From Synchiropus splendidus (lineage: Eukaryota; Chordata; Actinopteri; Syngnathiformes; Callionymidae): DNA of 64,000 nt. Both the position numbers and the translations under genes were made by a program. Location: the NCBI RefSeq assembly GCF_027744825.2, contig NC_071338.1, forward strand, positions 29,199,501 to 29,263,500, written 5' to 3'. Every line of letters begins with the position of its first letter. Within the stretch, counting starts at the first letter, position 1. Positions 50,801 to 63,080 of this stretch are shown here, piece by piece. A model generated the notes under the pieces. That model had not been told where the DNA came from. It worked only from the letters and a program-made list of their open reading frames with translations, and searched no databases.

Positions 50801-53800
50801 CTGTCCACCCTCTATCTAGGCCCACATTTGTGCAAAAATCACATTTCTAAGCTTCTTTATTTGGATTCAGTGGCAGTACTTTCTTTTTAGCCCGTTTATG
50901 TTGACAGGTGTTTAGTGTTTATCAATCTCAGACAGGGTCTCTCACCAGATAACTGAGTGTTCTCCTGGATTAAAAGAAGCTTTCGCTTAATGAGATTAAA
51001 ATACATTTCAGGTTATTCAACAACTTCCATCTCAACTTTCTGCACGTGATAAGCGCGAAGCACCTTTTAGCACGTCTGCTGTGTTTTAAGCCTGCAAAGT
51101 GCTGTGTCTAGCAGTTGCCCAGCAACCCCCCTGCTCGCACCCCCTTTTTGCTCCTCACCCATCTGTTAAAGTTGACGCAAGAGAGGAGCTAATGGAGTGC
51201 TTACACGCGCGTTTGAGTCGCCCCATTCTCTGAAGGGTTTTGACATAATTAAACCAACAAAAAGTGCTTCCTTTGATTGGATGGTAAAAGTCAAGTATTG
51301 TGATCTTAAATGTGGAGGTCATCTCTGGTGAGGCTGAATAAATGCATTTCAATGCAGTGAGACAGTTGTCGGGAGATCTAGTTCATGTGCTTTTGAATAA
51401 AGGGCGACTTGTCCTGGGTGATCAAAATAAATGAATAATTTACGAATCGGGGTCATGTCTTTATTGTTGTATTGGGATGTTTCCAGATTAACATGCATGA
51501 ATGTTTGCATTTACACCTAACTGCATCCATAAGTCTCAACACTTTGCATATCCAAAAGGCAAACGTTACTATCGCAGGTCTTGTGAGACTGTAAAGAGCA
51601 TGCTGCTCTCCATATTCTGAGTAATCCCAGAATATATTTGCCATGTTTCTTTTTTTTAGTTTGAAGCTGGTAAATGTGTTTTAACCATCAAGGGCCGTCA
51701 TTTTCACTGTATTTGTGTGGAACCTGACTAATTTAAAGCCTACAGCTCTGTTAAGCAAATACACAATAACATGCTAGTTTTTCACATGCTCACGAAATTC
51801 CACTTGTGGTTCCTGTTCACTTTCCAACATGTGGATGGACTGTGCACTACAAATGCAGATACATATTCATGTCTTGCTGTGTATTTCTCATATCAGTTTG
51901 TCTAGTGGCAAAATGAAAGAGTCAAACCTCAGGTGTTTTAAAGTTGACATATGTTGTTTATATGGTAGTTATCAATGAGGTTAATAGACAAACTAGGCAT
52001 TGGAGTCAGAACCATTGTGATATTATCAAAATATAAATATACAAAGGCTTTGTTTGTTCATGTTGTGGACCAGATTGAGACGTATTTTACAGTTGTGGCA
52101 TTTTCCCAAAGAAATCCAAAACCATCAGAAGTAGCAAAATGAAGCACCACGCAGAGTGAAGATAGACCTGAATGTAAATAGCCAACTCTCCCACACTACC
52201 AGTACTTCAGTATAATCTACACCATTCTATGTAACAGCCTTCACAGATTCTCTGGTCGGGTTCTATTTCTGGCGCTGATCACGACTAACACTCTTTGTCT
52301 TTCTACGCAGCATAATTTTAGGGGTGGTGACTTCACAATGCATTTGTGTGATCTTTCTGATCTACTGTTATACATTCAGCGTGTACTTGCCTCCACATAA
52401 TATATCCACATAAGCAAGAAATATTTGTATACTGTTAACCTATCAGCATGAATTATGGGGCGGCTGATTTATTTTTTGTTTTCATGGCACATCTTTGACT
52501 GTTGTGCAGCAAAAGAAATAACAATAAACCCCTTTCTAAGACGCATCTGTCATTCCTGTGTGAATTTCACTTTGTTGATCTCTAGGGATGTGGATGTGTG
52601 TACGTGAGTGGGCAAGTTTTACATGAAATATTGTCTTTTTTTTTCCAATAACCCCCCATCTGCACTTTTAATTTCCAGATCAAGGCCAAAAACTACGACA
52701 AGGTAGAAAAGGTACGTGTCATGTTTTCGTGGTGGTGGAGATGTCTGGGGTCCTGGATGATTTGTTGTCTGGAACTAGTTCAGCCGGTCTCAGATGAGAG
52801 TCAGGAGCAGCTGAATGGAGGGTTCTGGGCTCCGTGTGAGTTGAAGTGGCAGAGGAGCTGCAGTATAACTAAGCGAAAAGGACATGCCTGTTTGAGTGAC
52901 TTAAAAAGTGACCTTTCTAGTGGAGAAAACTAGAGCTTCAGTTTTAGAACACTATCCCATGTCAGGGCTGAACTCAGGTACTGGAGCATGGGATCAGACA
53001 ATACTCACTAATACCCCAGTACAGTAGGAAACTCCCTGATGCATGTCAGGAGACAGTTTTAAGCTGAAGGAAAGGGCTCTAAGCTCAGTTAGGACAGGAT
53101 GCTTGGTCAGAAGAACCTAAAATCGTAGACGGCCATCCTCTGGCATGGTGGAGGTCACTGGCCAGAACACTGAGCCAACAAATGTTGGACCTTGAGAACA
53201 GTGGAGATCCCTTCCTCGGATGGTTGAAACACCATCTGTTCCAGAAGAAAGTGTGGGTGGATCAGCCAGGATGAGATGGGCCTGTCACTGTGGCAGGATA
53301 GGCAGTGTTAACGTCCCTCATAGACAAGGTGCCATCAGTTGGGCTTGGCCCTGGTTGGACTTTCATCAAAATCCCTTGAGGTGGTCACCTGATGTGGCCC
53401 CCTTTTGATGGTTTTCAAAGTGGAGCACTATGGTCGGTCCGTCTTGTGTCCTCTCCAAGTACAGTATCCTTTCAGGGAGGCAGGGATGAGGACGGCTTTA
53501 CAAGTTAGGCTTACAAACCCTTTTGTTTGTGACAGACCGGTGAGCCCTTCCAAAACATAAGTGTGTTTATCTTCCATTGTCTTTGGCACAGCTGTTTCAG
53601 AGGTGCCTCATGAAAGTTCTTCACATCGACTTGTGGAAATGTTACTTGTCGTACGTGCGAGAAACCAAAGGAAAGCTGCCAAGCTACAAGTAAGATATCC
53701 GAAACACTCATGGAAATGATCTCCATTGCTCCTTGAAGAAGCTGATGATAATGTCTGGTTGTTCTCAGAGAGAAAATGGCGCAGGCGTACGACTTTGCTC

Positions 53801-56800
53801 TGGATAAAATTGGCATGGAAATCATGTCTTATCAGGTATCGCTCACGTTTATTACTCAGTCTTGTTTGTCCATAAGTGCGTTGACAACCTCTTCTTCTGT
53901 CCTAGATCTGGGTGGATTACATCAACTTCCTGAAAGGAGTGTGAGTTTTTTAATCGTACTGAAGTCTGCTTTTCTTCAATGACCTAAATCTTTTACTGAG
54001 TCTGTTGTTCATTGTGAACATTTTAACCCTGTTCCTGCAAAAGTAGTCATATTGTGTAACTTGTATTCAGGCTTTTAGCTAGGGGGGCGTCTGGGTGTTT
54101 GAAAAACATGAAAAAATGGCAGCCAAAATACGATCAGGAATCAGATTACGCCATATACTGGCGTAACCTGGCGGCCAAACTATGGCAGAGGATCGGGCGT
54201 CCATTTTTTTCATGTTTTGCAGCTGCCCCCCTAACTAAAAGCCTGCTTGTATTTACATTTATCCAGAGAACTTGATCTGTCATCGTGTCGCATGCAGTAT
54301 TTATCTAAATTCTAAAGAAAACTTGAGGTGTAAATATGTCATTTATGAAGATTTGTGAATTAAATTTCAAGTCATATTTTCCCATAATTTTATGGAATAA
54401 TTTCTCTAAATTATATTATGAGATTGTGATTTGACAACCTTAATAATATTTTTTGTGCTTAAAAGTTATTTAATGAAAGTAAAACAACATTTTACAGATC
54501 ACTTCAATCCATTTTTTAAAGACTATCAAGTATTTGCTTTTTATTTTCCTAAGTAGGTCGCCCTATTTGTGGATGACATTCTGTTTTTTTAAATTCATTT
54601 TTGTTTAAAGTTCTTTCCTGCACATTTACGAAGTTTTTCAAACCTTTTCACTCAGCATTTTACGTTTTGATTTCAGTTTGTTTTGGGAGGGAAGCAACTG
54701 TTGCTCAAATAAGGATAAAGGGTATTCTATAATAATGTGCTGTGTCTCCCTAGTGAGGCTGTTGGCTCGTACGCAGAGAACCAGCGAATCACGGCGGTGC
54801 GGCGGGTTTACCAGCGAGGCTGCGTGAACCCAATGATCAACATCGAGCAGCTGTGGCGAGATTATAGCAAGTACGAGGAGGTGAGACGAGCGTGACTCAG
54901 AATTCCACTGCCACTGTCTTCTGCATCACCCGGCTTTCCTTCCTCACCTCCAGGGAATCAACGTGCACTTGGCTAAGAAGATGATCGAGGACCGCAGCAG
55001 AGACTACATGAATGCCAGAAGAGTAGCGAAGGTGACTTCACCGGTTCTGTTGTGACATGTTTTTTTCTGTTGGTAACTGACAGTGTGTTGCTGCTGTGTG
55101 AATCACAGGAGTATGAAACTGTCATGAAGGGGCTGGACAGGAACGCTCCCTCGGTTCCTCCGCAGAACTCCCCCCAGGAGGCACAGCAGGTGGAGATGTG
55201 GAAAAGGTACATCCAGTGGGAGAAAAGCAACCCCCTGCGCACAGAGGACCAGACGCTCATCACCAAAAGAGGTGACTCATCTTCGTTGGAAACGCTCAAA
55301 CATGATTCTCATCTGAATTCATTGTTTATTTTCTGTGTTATAATAATAGTAATACTAGTTTCTCATTTAAATTATTATTAAACATTCAGCCATTTATTAA
55401 TTCTATTAAACAGCAGGTGCTCTTGTTGAGAAATTTAGACGGAAAAATCTTTTTAAGTTTAAAAATACATTTTGGTGTTTTTTTCCCCAGCAAAACGGAC
55501 CCATGATGACTTTTTATCATCACATATTTCAGTGCATATATGCCAGGTTTTTAGAGTTATACAATGCTTGGTAACCCAACAAAGAAACTACAACCTTTCT
55601 AAAACAACTGAAAAATTATATGAAAAATATAAATGAAATTGTAAGTAACCACGATGCTACATGTAACATTGCATTTTCTCAACTGCGAGTTCAGTACTTA
55701 CTGGGCGTCATTTGTGTTGCAGTGATGTTTGCATACGAACAGTGTCTGCTAGTTCTGGGTCACCATCCGGATATTTGGTATGAAGCCGCTCAGTACCTGG
55801 AGCAGTCCAGCAAACTGCTGGCAGAGAAAGGGGTAAGAAAGTTGATCTGTGGCTGTGTCCTTGAAGTAGTGTTGGAGTCCAGACCACACCAACTGAGACC
55901 AAGATATTCCTGAGACTGGAGAGTATCGAGACTGAGACAAAACCGAAGCTTTTGGAGCTCAAGACAAGATAAAGAAACTGATCCACAAATGAGCCACAGT
56001 GGGTGCAGGCACACGTTGGTTAACCAGTCAGTGTCAGCTGAGACAAGCCGCACCAGTCTGACAAAGAGTCTTCAGACTCCTTATTGGTGTTTGGGTCTCC
56101 TCCAGATGAGTTAGCAAGAAAAACATGCTCCCACTGTGGCCGTCTTGGGGATCAGTTTGAGGCCGCTGTTAAATATCAAAGAAAAAACACAACAAAACTG
56201 AACAAAAACACATTGGAGTCACTAAAAAAGTGGTCTTGACACCAGTCTGGAGACCAATCTCGAGTACTACAACACTGCCTGCGATGAAACGTCACTCATT
56301 CTGAAGATGTGGAAAACCTTTCAGGAGTCAGATAATACAAATACTCAGTCAGAAGCAGCTTATTGAAGCAACGAAACAATGACAGCATTTTAATAAGTAC
56401 TTTCGTGTGGAGCCAAAAAGGTCTAAAGTATAGTATAAAAGTATAAAAACGCTGACGTTCTTCATATTGTGCAGGACATGAATAACTCCAAGCTGTTCAG
56501 CGACGAGGCAGCCAACATCTACGAGCGAGCCATTGGGACACTACTGAAGAAGAACATGCTCCTGTACTTTGCTTTTGCTGATTATGAAGAGGTGAGTGTT
56601 TTGTTTTCCAATACACTTCAGGCTTTTGTTTCATAGCAACAGGGACTGATGGTGACCATTAAAACCATTCATCTGGTGAATAATTCCACCCTTGTCTAGA
56701 GTCGAATGAAGTACGAGAAGGTCCACAGTATCTACAACAAACTTCTGGCCGTCGAGGACATCGACCCCACGCTGGTCTACATCCAGTACATGAAGTTTGC

Positions 56801-58511
56801 CAGGAGGGCCGAGGGCATCAAGATGGGTCGCAACATCTTCAAGAAGGCCAGAGAGGATCTGCGCACGCGGCACCACGTGTACGTGACGGCAGCACTGATG
56901 GAGTACTACTGCAGCAAGGTACGCACATGAGCGTCGTCGGGATGGAGTTTGGGGTTCTTACCGTCGACTTTATCTACAGGACAAATCGGTGGCCTTCAAG
57001 ATCTTTGAGCTGGGATTGAAGAAATACGGCGACATCCCCGAGTACATCCTGGCGTACATCGACTATCTCTCACATTTAAACGGTAACTCTGAGTTCAAGG
57101 TTGTGTCAAGGCGCCAGCGTTGGAGTCGTGTTTGACAGCTTCATGTGCTTTTAGAGGACAACAACACCCGAGTCCTGTTTGAGCGGGTGCTCACCTCCGG
57201 AAGCCTGTCTCCAGAGAAATCGGGGTAACCACTCTATAGTCCTGTTTGTTTGCCTGGAACGTCATGTGACTCATGAAATTCCCGAACCCCTCAGTGAGAT
57301 CTGGGCTCGCTTCCTGTCCTTCGAGAGCAACATAGGAGATCTGGCCAGTATCTTGAAAGTAGAACGCAGGCGTTTCTCCGCCTTCAAAGAGGAATACGAA
57401 GGCAAAGAGACGGCTCTGCTGGTGGACAGGTACAAGTTCATGGACCTGTACCCGTGTTCCACCAGTGAACTCAAAGCTCTGGGCTACAAGGTAAACCTGA
57501 GTTGTTCGGTTGGTTAAACGCTCTCTGATCTGACCTGAAACGCACCGCTCCCTCCGACCACAGGACGTGTCTCGAAGCAAGCTGGCCTCCCTGCTGCCGG
57601 AGACTGTGGTCACTCCGTCGCTGCCTGCGCTGAAGGATGACGCCGACCGGAAACCCGAATACCCAAAACCTGACACCAATCAGATGATTCCTTTTCAACC
57701 GCGGCACCTTGCTCGTACGTATCAACGGTGGCCTCATCTCCTGAATGTTCCAGCTGCACATCACGTATACGTACAGCGACTGTTGAATTTGTGATCAGCC
57801 TTTTTTATTTTATTTTATTTTGTTGACAGCACTTCCCTAGTTGGTGGGATCCCCACTGACCATAGCAATAAGTTTGATTCTGATTCTTTTGACCCACAGC
57901 TCCGGGGCTACACCCAGTCCCTGGTGGAGTGTTTCCAGTGCCCCCTGCTGGTGTACTTCTCATGAAGCTGCTCCCTCCTCCTACCTGCTTCAATGTACGT
58001 ACTTCCCTTCTTTCTTGCCTTGACCTCTACGACCTCCTTTTGTCACTCCTATCAACCTCAGCAGCGCCTCCTGTCTTCATGTCCCTCAATGTCCTGAAAT
58101 TGTTTTTGGCTGCAGGGTCCTTTTGTACAAGTCGAGGAGCTCATGGAGTCCTTTCGAAGATGCGCGCTACCTGAGAGTAAGTTCCTCCAAACATGTCCAC
58201 TACAGACAGGAGATGAGAAATTGAAGGTGGAAGTCAGGGGAAATTGTCATGAAAAGGCTTCAGCTCAGACATCATACTCACGGCTCCTTTAACTCGGTGT
58301 GTCCCCCGCAGCTGTTGAAGCTGCAGTGGAGCTCATCACAGGCAGACCACCGGACGCCGCAGGAGAGGGCAACGGACCCATGGAGAACCACGCCATCACA
58401 AAGACACTGAAAAGGCCAAACGCAGACTCGGACGAGGAGGACGACAAAGGCGCCATCGCGCCTCCCATCCACGACATCTACCGAGCACGTCAACAGAAGA
58501 GGATCCGATGA
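47854..58511 (+). CDS. cstf3: CSTF3 (CstF-77), cleavage stimulation factor subunit 3 (20 exons)
   Basis: Dimeric nuclear scaffold of CstF; it bridges CSTF1 and CSTF2 and contacts CPSF during pre-mRNA 3'-end cleavage. Exons: 47854-47880, 48887-48991, 49114-49209, 52679-52711, 53592-53689, 53769-53835, 53906-53940, 54754-54880, 54954-55031, 55109-55271, 55723-55832, 56475-56591, 56700-56918, 56980-57082, 57155-57224, 57295-57490, 57564-57714, 57900-57994, 58116-58176, 58312-58511. All GT-AG; total 2151 nt gives 716 residues against 717 in human. The product follows the human protein almost residue for residue: HAT repeats over about residues 20-550 (for example [39 protein letters not shown]), then the Pro-rich segment ([18 protein letters not shown]) binding CSTF2, and the C-terminal [10 protein letters not shown]. 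The start MSVDAAADQ is a short alanine-rich exon like the human one. Confidence 0.98.
49210..52678 (+). promoter_or_regulatory. cstf3: cstf3 intron 3 with candidate intronic polyadenylation sites
   Basis: The largest intron of the gene (3469 bp). Reading on from exon 3 adds 20 codons, ending HVWDALLK at a stop at 49270-49272, which would make a 96-residue short protein. AATAAA hexamers lie at 51337, 51396, 51426 and 52523; the 51396/51426 pair is followed by T/GT-rich sequence (CTTTATTGTTGTATTGGG). In vertebrates intron 3 of CSTF3 is known to contain a conserved poly(A) site used for feedback control, giving a roughly 100-residue isoform. Which hexamer is used is not known. Confidence 0.55.
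54068..54245. mobile_element. hAT-like MITE with perfect 8-bp target duplication
   Basis: A 178-bp palindromic element in cstf3 intron 7. The left end CAGGCTTTTAGCTAGGGGGG and the reverse complement of the right end CAGGCTTTTAGTTAGGGGGG differ at one base, and the inverted homology continues inward through ACATGAAAAAATGG. CTTGTATT flanks it exactly at 54060-54067 and 54246-54253. The 8-bp duplication and CAGG ends indicate hAT. No coding capacity. Confidence 0.92.
55867..56277. mobile_element. hAT-like MITE in cstf3 intron 11
   Basis: The left end reads TAGTGTTGGAGTCCAGACCA. The reverse complement of the right end reads CAGTGTTGTAGTACTCGAGA. This is the GTCTCGAG/TACTACAACACTG type of non-autonomous element common in teleosts. 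Internal GAGACTGGAG and GGAGACCAATCTCGAG blocks are partly inverted. No clean target duplication was found. 411 bp, non-coding. Confidence 0.65.
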
Positions 58512-58790
58512 AGCCACAACAATGACAAATGAATGTAACATTTCACATGGTCCTCCCTGTAAACACGTCTGGTTTAAGACTCCACTTTGTCCTCAAATCC
58601 TTGTATCTGTTTTTTTTTTTTTTAACAGTTTTTATTTGTGAAGACTGTTCGTTTTGATGCAAAAATTTGTAACTCACCCATTGATCTGTCGCGCACAGCT
58701 TGAGTTCGGCCTTCCTGTGTTCCTGTGATGGTCTTTTTTAGATAACTGGTGCAAACTTTTCCTCAATAAAGTTGGGAAATCGTTTAATTT
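58512..58790 (+). other. cstf3: cstf3 3' untranslated region and poly(A) signal
   Basis: Canonical AATAAA at 58765-58770, about 255 bp after the stop, followed by T-rich sequence. This ends the transcript before the convergent depdc7 unit. Confidence 0.75.
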
Positions 58791-59607
58791 TGGCCATTTC
58801 CGAATCCTTTCGCACTGGGGCGAAAACGAAACGTGCGTTTGTGCGGCCCAGAATTGGTTTGGAATTAAAATATAACTCTTCCGTGCAGTTTGAAAGCTAC
58901 ATTTTTTTAATGATTTTAGCGGCAACTCTACACCTATTTTGCAGGAGCTCTTGTTAGCATTTGCTAGCTAACATTTCTTACGGAATTTCGCCATCACCAC
59001 GTCAACATCCGGGTGAGGGCGGAAGTTAGGGTCACACTGGGTCATGGGACACAATTTATTATGCATTTCAAATACTTTATACTATGTTGTGGCCTCTAAA
59101 TAAACAGTTTAAATTCAACTTATTCATTGGATAACCAACAAAATAATTACACAAAAACATGATAGGAAGAGAGAAGTGATTGACGATTTTATTTATTTAT
59201 TTTTGCAGTCACAAGGTGAATATGCAGATGATGGGTGCCACTGCAGCTTCATGGCAGATTAGAAACAGGTTACGGAGCCGCGACTCAACACCGTTTTCAG
59301 TCATGAACCATCCATGCAGAATTGGGAACCAATGTCTGTCACTGTCAGATCCGTGGTGTTACCCATGTCACACATGTCTGACCTGGCTGGGACTGGTGAT
59401 GCTACACAAACCAGAAAAAAACAGATATTTGCTTCTGAGGCAGTTTACAGGTCCTGTGATTTTTGTCGTCTGTGACTCCAACAAAGTTACTTCCGCCTCC
59501 TTCAAGTGAATATTGCTTTAAACATCGCAGGGATTTCACATTTGAGTTCAGGGTCTCGAAGACAAAACTCACTCAGCAGTGTTCAGTTATTTTATCCATG
59601 GTTATTT
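58791..59607. other. Short convergent intergenic region cstf3/depdc7
   Basis: About 0.8 kb between the cstf3 poly(A) signal and the depdc7 stop. It contains the presumed depdc7 3'UTR; minus-strand AATAAA hexamers sit at 59188-59200. No TCP11L1-like coding sequence is present, although that gene lies between these two in human. Confidence 0.6.
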
Positions 59608-62600
59608 TCAGTGTAACAAAGTGTTTATCGTAGTTAATTTACTCCCAAAGTACAGGACGAAAATCTCTGGATGCCCTTTATAAAACTGCCCCAAAAGTCT
59701 CTTCTTCTCTTTCGCTGGTAGTTTGGGGTTTTCGTGAATTGTCCGTAATAAAGAACAAAGTTCTTCCTTAGTGGTTTTTTGTGCATTTTCCGAATACGCC
59801 TTCGCACTTAGCCTTGTGCAGTACGATGCTCCTGTGGGGCACAAAGGCAAAAGTCAATGACCGAGCCATAATTTAAATAGCTACAAAGTGATCTCTTTTT
59901 TTTAAACTTACCAGTTACAGTGTTTGTGTCTTGTCCTTTCACAATGTTGATGATTCTGTCACTCACCATCTTGTGCAGTGAAACTGGAATCTGTTGAAAT
60001 GGGATACAACGTCAGAGGAAATAGGCTACAATTTAATATAAAATCATTATTTTTTAAGGCTAAAATGTCTTTATTGGATGTGTTTTGTGCAGTTATATAG
60101 GCCTCAAATAAAAAAAAAAGAGGTTTTGGACACATGAAGCCTCTGAACGACATTTCCATGTGTTTAGGCAAACAACATATTCCACCTTTTTAAAAAGGAC
60201 ATTTTGACAAAACCTGATGAAGTTGGCGAGGACTCACTTTGAACAGGTCACAGTGGTTATCCATCATGAACAGAACCATCAAGTCCACTTTGCCTTTGGA
60301 GAGTCTCCGGCTGTAGACAATGGCGCTGGAAAAGGTCCGCTTGACCGCCATCCTGTTTTCAATCTGGAAGAATGAATGGTCAGACTACAAGGTGTGTTGC
60401 GACTTTCCATGAATATTTCGATAAAATGAATGAACTATTTGAACATGAGCTCATGAGCAGAGCAGCCAGACGCCTTGAACGCTGACGACCTCTGGTGTTC
60501 AAGAAGGAGCAACGCAGACAACAAACCCTGCGAATTGTGAGTTGCTTTTTAAAATGTAACTATAAATAAATGTAAACAGATTCCATCATTGCGATTTTAA
60601 TAATTATTCTATACATGTATAGAACCTTTAAGAGCAATAATTACCATTTTAATAAAAACAATTGTTTATCATTAAATACAATGTTACTGTCATGTCATAC
60701 CATCTATTTTAACAAGACATCATTGCAGGTTTAATATTGTTTGTTGCTTCATTGTCATGTATCACATGTTAACTGTAATGTATAGCTTAGATTTGTATAA
60801 CTATTGATTACTCGTTATTAAACAAAAATAAATAGTATATATTAAATAAATAATATATTAAAAGTAAAAATAAACAAATAAAAATGTTTAATAAATATTA
60901 AAAAGTGCTTTACTATTAGACCCATTTCTGTATCGTTTTATTTTTTTCCAAGTGGTTTTAATCACACTGAGGGAAATTGTTTCACATCTACATCACCAAT
61001 TCAAAACCAAATATTTAGTCTGGGACTATATTTTTTTTTCATGAATAAAAATCAGGTTAGGAGCATTTATTTTGGAAGCTCAAGTTTGAGATGGAGATCT
61101 AACTATTTATTGCCAAAGAAAACAGGAAAAGAAGAGCTTGGTTATGTTCAGTAAAAAAAAATAAAAACTTTGTTGTTCCTTTTCCTGCTTCAATTTCAGT
61201 TGTCTAAAGTGTCGAGTTCATCATCAGAACTGAAGTGAGTGGCAAGCCACCTGAAACTGACCTCTTTGTGCAGTTTGACCTCCTGAGATTTGCCAGCGAC
61301 AGACATGAACCTGAGCAGCCGCCGCAGCTCTTCCCTGCAGCGCGAGTCCTGCAGCTTCAGGCTGAGCTGCAGCGCCTCCAGAGCCTGGTCTAGTTTACCG
61401 TTCACTAAAAACAACAAACACAAGGATGAAACCGCGGCGGTGAGACGGGGACGGCGCTTCAGTCGGCGTCTTCTCACCGAGCAGCTCAGAGATGCCCGAG
61501 TGAATGTCGAACACGTGGTTGCTGAGCAGCGGCGGCTGGCCTGCCTTGCCGTAGTGTTGAGCCAGGACACTGTAGAGCAGCGTCTTGCAGCGCATGAGGT
61601 CGTCGGCGCAGCCGGCCAACCCTCGGCTCACCTCCACCACCAGGTTATCAGGGAGAAACTCCAGACAGTCCACTGCTCCTGACATCCACTCGTCAGCTCT
61701 GAGAGGAAAGAGAAGCACTCACATCATCTGACTTCACGCAGATGGCATGAAACAGCCCTGTCAATGGGACGAAATGGAGTTTACAGCAGCGAGATCTGAT
61801 CCAACACATCAGTGTGAAGTTGTCGCCACAGTGGGGAAACTTGTGTCAACGCCGGGCTCTCGGCTGGAGCTTTGTGAAGTCAGAGAAACTAAACAAACCC
61901 CCGACGACGAAGCGTCACAGCAGGAGCCACACAATACAGAGACACAGTGAGGCTCAAGGAGCAAAGCCTGATGATCATGTGACCCTCCTTTTGCTCCAGA
62001 CTGTATGGTCTGTTCTCTTTTGAAGCTGTTTGATGAACATTTTGGGGATTTTTACATTCATCTACCGTAAATTCTGGACTGTAGAGCGCACCGGAATATT
62101 AGCTGCACCCACTAAATTCAAGAAGGAAGATAGATCTTGTTCCAAGATGCACTGGTCTATAAGCCGCGGGTGCAGTGGTGCTGTCGACGCCATAGAAAGG
62201 CTTTTAAACTAGTTTTGAAAACAGGGTCCAGCATGGAGACTGACCCGTGAATCAAACTCAGCATGTTCTGAACTTGAATCACGAACTCCTCACATCTTTT
62301 ATTGACATTAAGGCGCTCAAAATGTTTTCGCCCGTGGTTCTTTGGACACCACAGCTGGTCTCAGCTGCTGCTTCTGGTCTCCGCTCCTCCAGGCGATCGG
62401 CTGTGTGGGCGGGGCTACGGACACCGGTTGAAAACAGCACGTTTTGAGCGCTTTACGGTCAATAAAACGCCTGTGATTTCATTAGGTTGATGTGATGAGG
62501 CTCAATATTTTGGAAGCATGACGTTCTTCAGCCTGTAAAAACCCATATATCAGCCGCATGCTCGTATCAGACACAGGGTTCAGACCCTTTTTCAGCGAGA

Positions 62601-63080
62601 AAAACGTAGCGGCTTACAGTTTGGAGATTACGGTAGTAAAATTTCCATCCCATAATTTGCTTTTAAAATGTTTGACTCACCAAACTGGTTTCATACTCAC
62701 TGTGCTTCGCTGAAGGCCTTAAGAACCTCCCTGTCCAGATAGCTGGATGTGTACAACAAGTCGGGGTCACTGTCCACTGCCTTGAGAAGTTGCCGAGTCA
62801 CCTCTTTTCCCTCCAGCAGCTCCTCCAACAGGGGGAGCTCTATCAGCTGCAGCAGCCTGCTGACGGCCAGCTGGTGCCACACTTCATCAACAACTGAGGA
62901 AGACACGACACTTCAGCAGCAGCTCCACCATCTCACCATCATCACGTACCTTCTTGCGAGAGCCCCAGGTTCTTCATCTGCGGGGTGACGCTGGAGGCCA
63001 GGTTGAGGTTGCCGAGGACCTCCTCCAGCATTTTGTCCGATCTGACCGGGGAGTGCGGAGAGTAGCTCGGCACCTCTTGT
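59608..63080 (-). CDS. depdc7: DEPDC7, DEP domain-containing protein 7, 3' seven exons (partial)
   Basis: DEP-domain protein with a RhoGAP-like C-terminal half; the human protein binds CARMA2/3 and supports NF-kB signalling. Exons in transcript order: 63080-62950, 62893-62701, 61698-61478, 61404-61262, 60363-60238, 59990-59912, 59831-59608. All junctions are GT-AG and phases agree throughout, giving about 371 residues plus a stop. It matches human DEPDC7 from just after the DEP domain: [109 protein letters not shown]. The DEP-domain exons must lie right of 64000. The C-terminus extends past the human end (FGD) by about ten residues. Reading through the donor at 61262 would stop at 61196, a possible retained-intron product only. 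Confidence 0.95.
60364..61195. other. depdc7 intron, AT-rich
   Basis: Strongly A/T-rich with ATAAAT-type low complexity at about 60820-60910. Nothing else recognised. Confidence 0.5.
62063..62635. mobile_element. Inverted-terminal-repeat DNA element, copy B
   Basis: The left end reads TACCGTAAATTCTGGACTGT and the reverse complement of the right end reads TACCGTAATCTCCAAACTGT. Internal blocks match copy A at 3038-4008 (CACCCACTAAATTCAAGA, GAACTCCTCACATCTTTTAT). The 573-bp copy B lacks the extra 400 bp of copy A and so probably shows the intact non-autonomous form. In a depdc7 intron; non-coding. Confidence 0.75.

Noticed and set aside
53000..53500. GC-moderate block in cstf3 intron 4 resembling a decayed retroelement
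   Set aside because: No reverse-transcriptase motif, terminal repeat or second copy in the window.
61196..61261. Alternative DEPDC7 end at TLDN-stop after reading through the 61262 donor
   Set aside because: The downstream exon 60363-60238 continues in frame and matches human DEPDC7 closely, so 61196-61261 is intronic.
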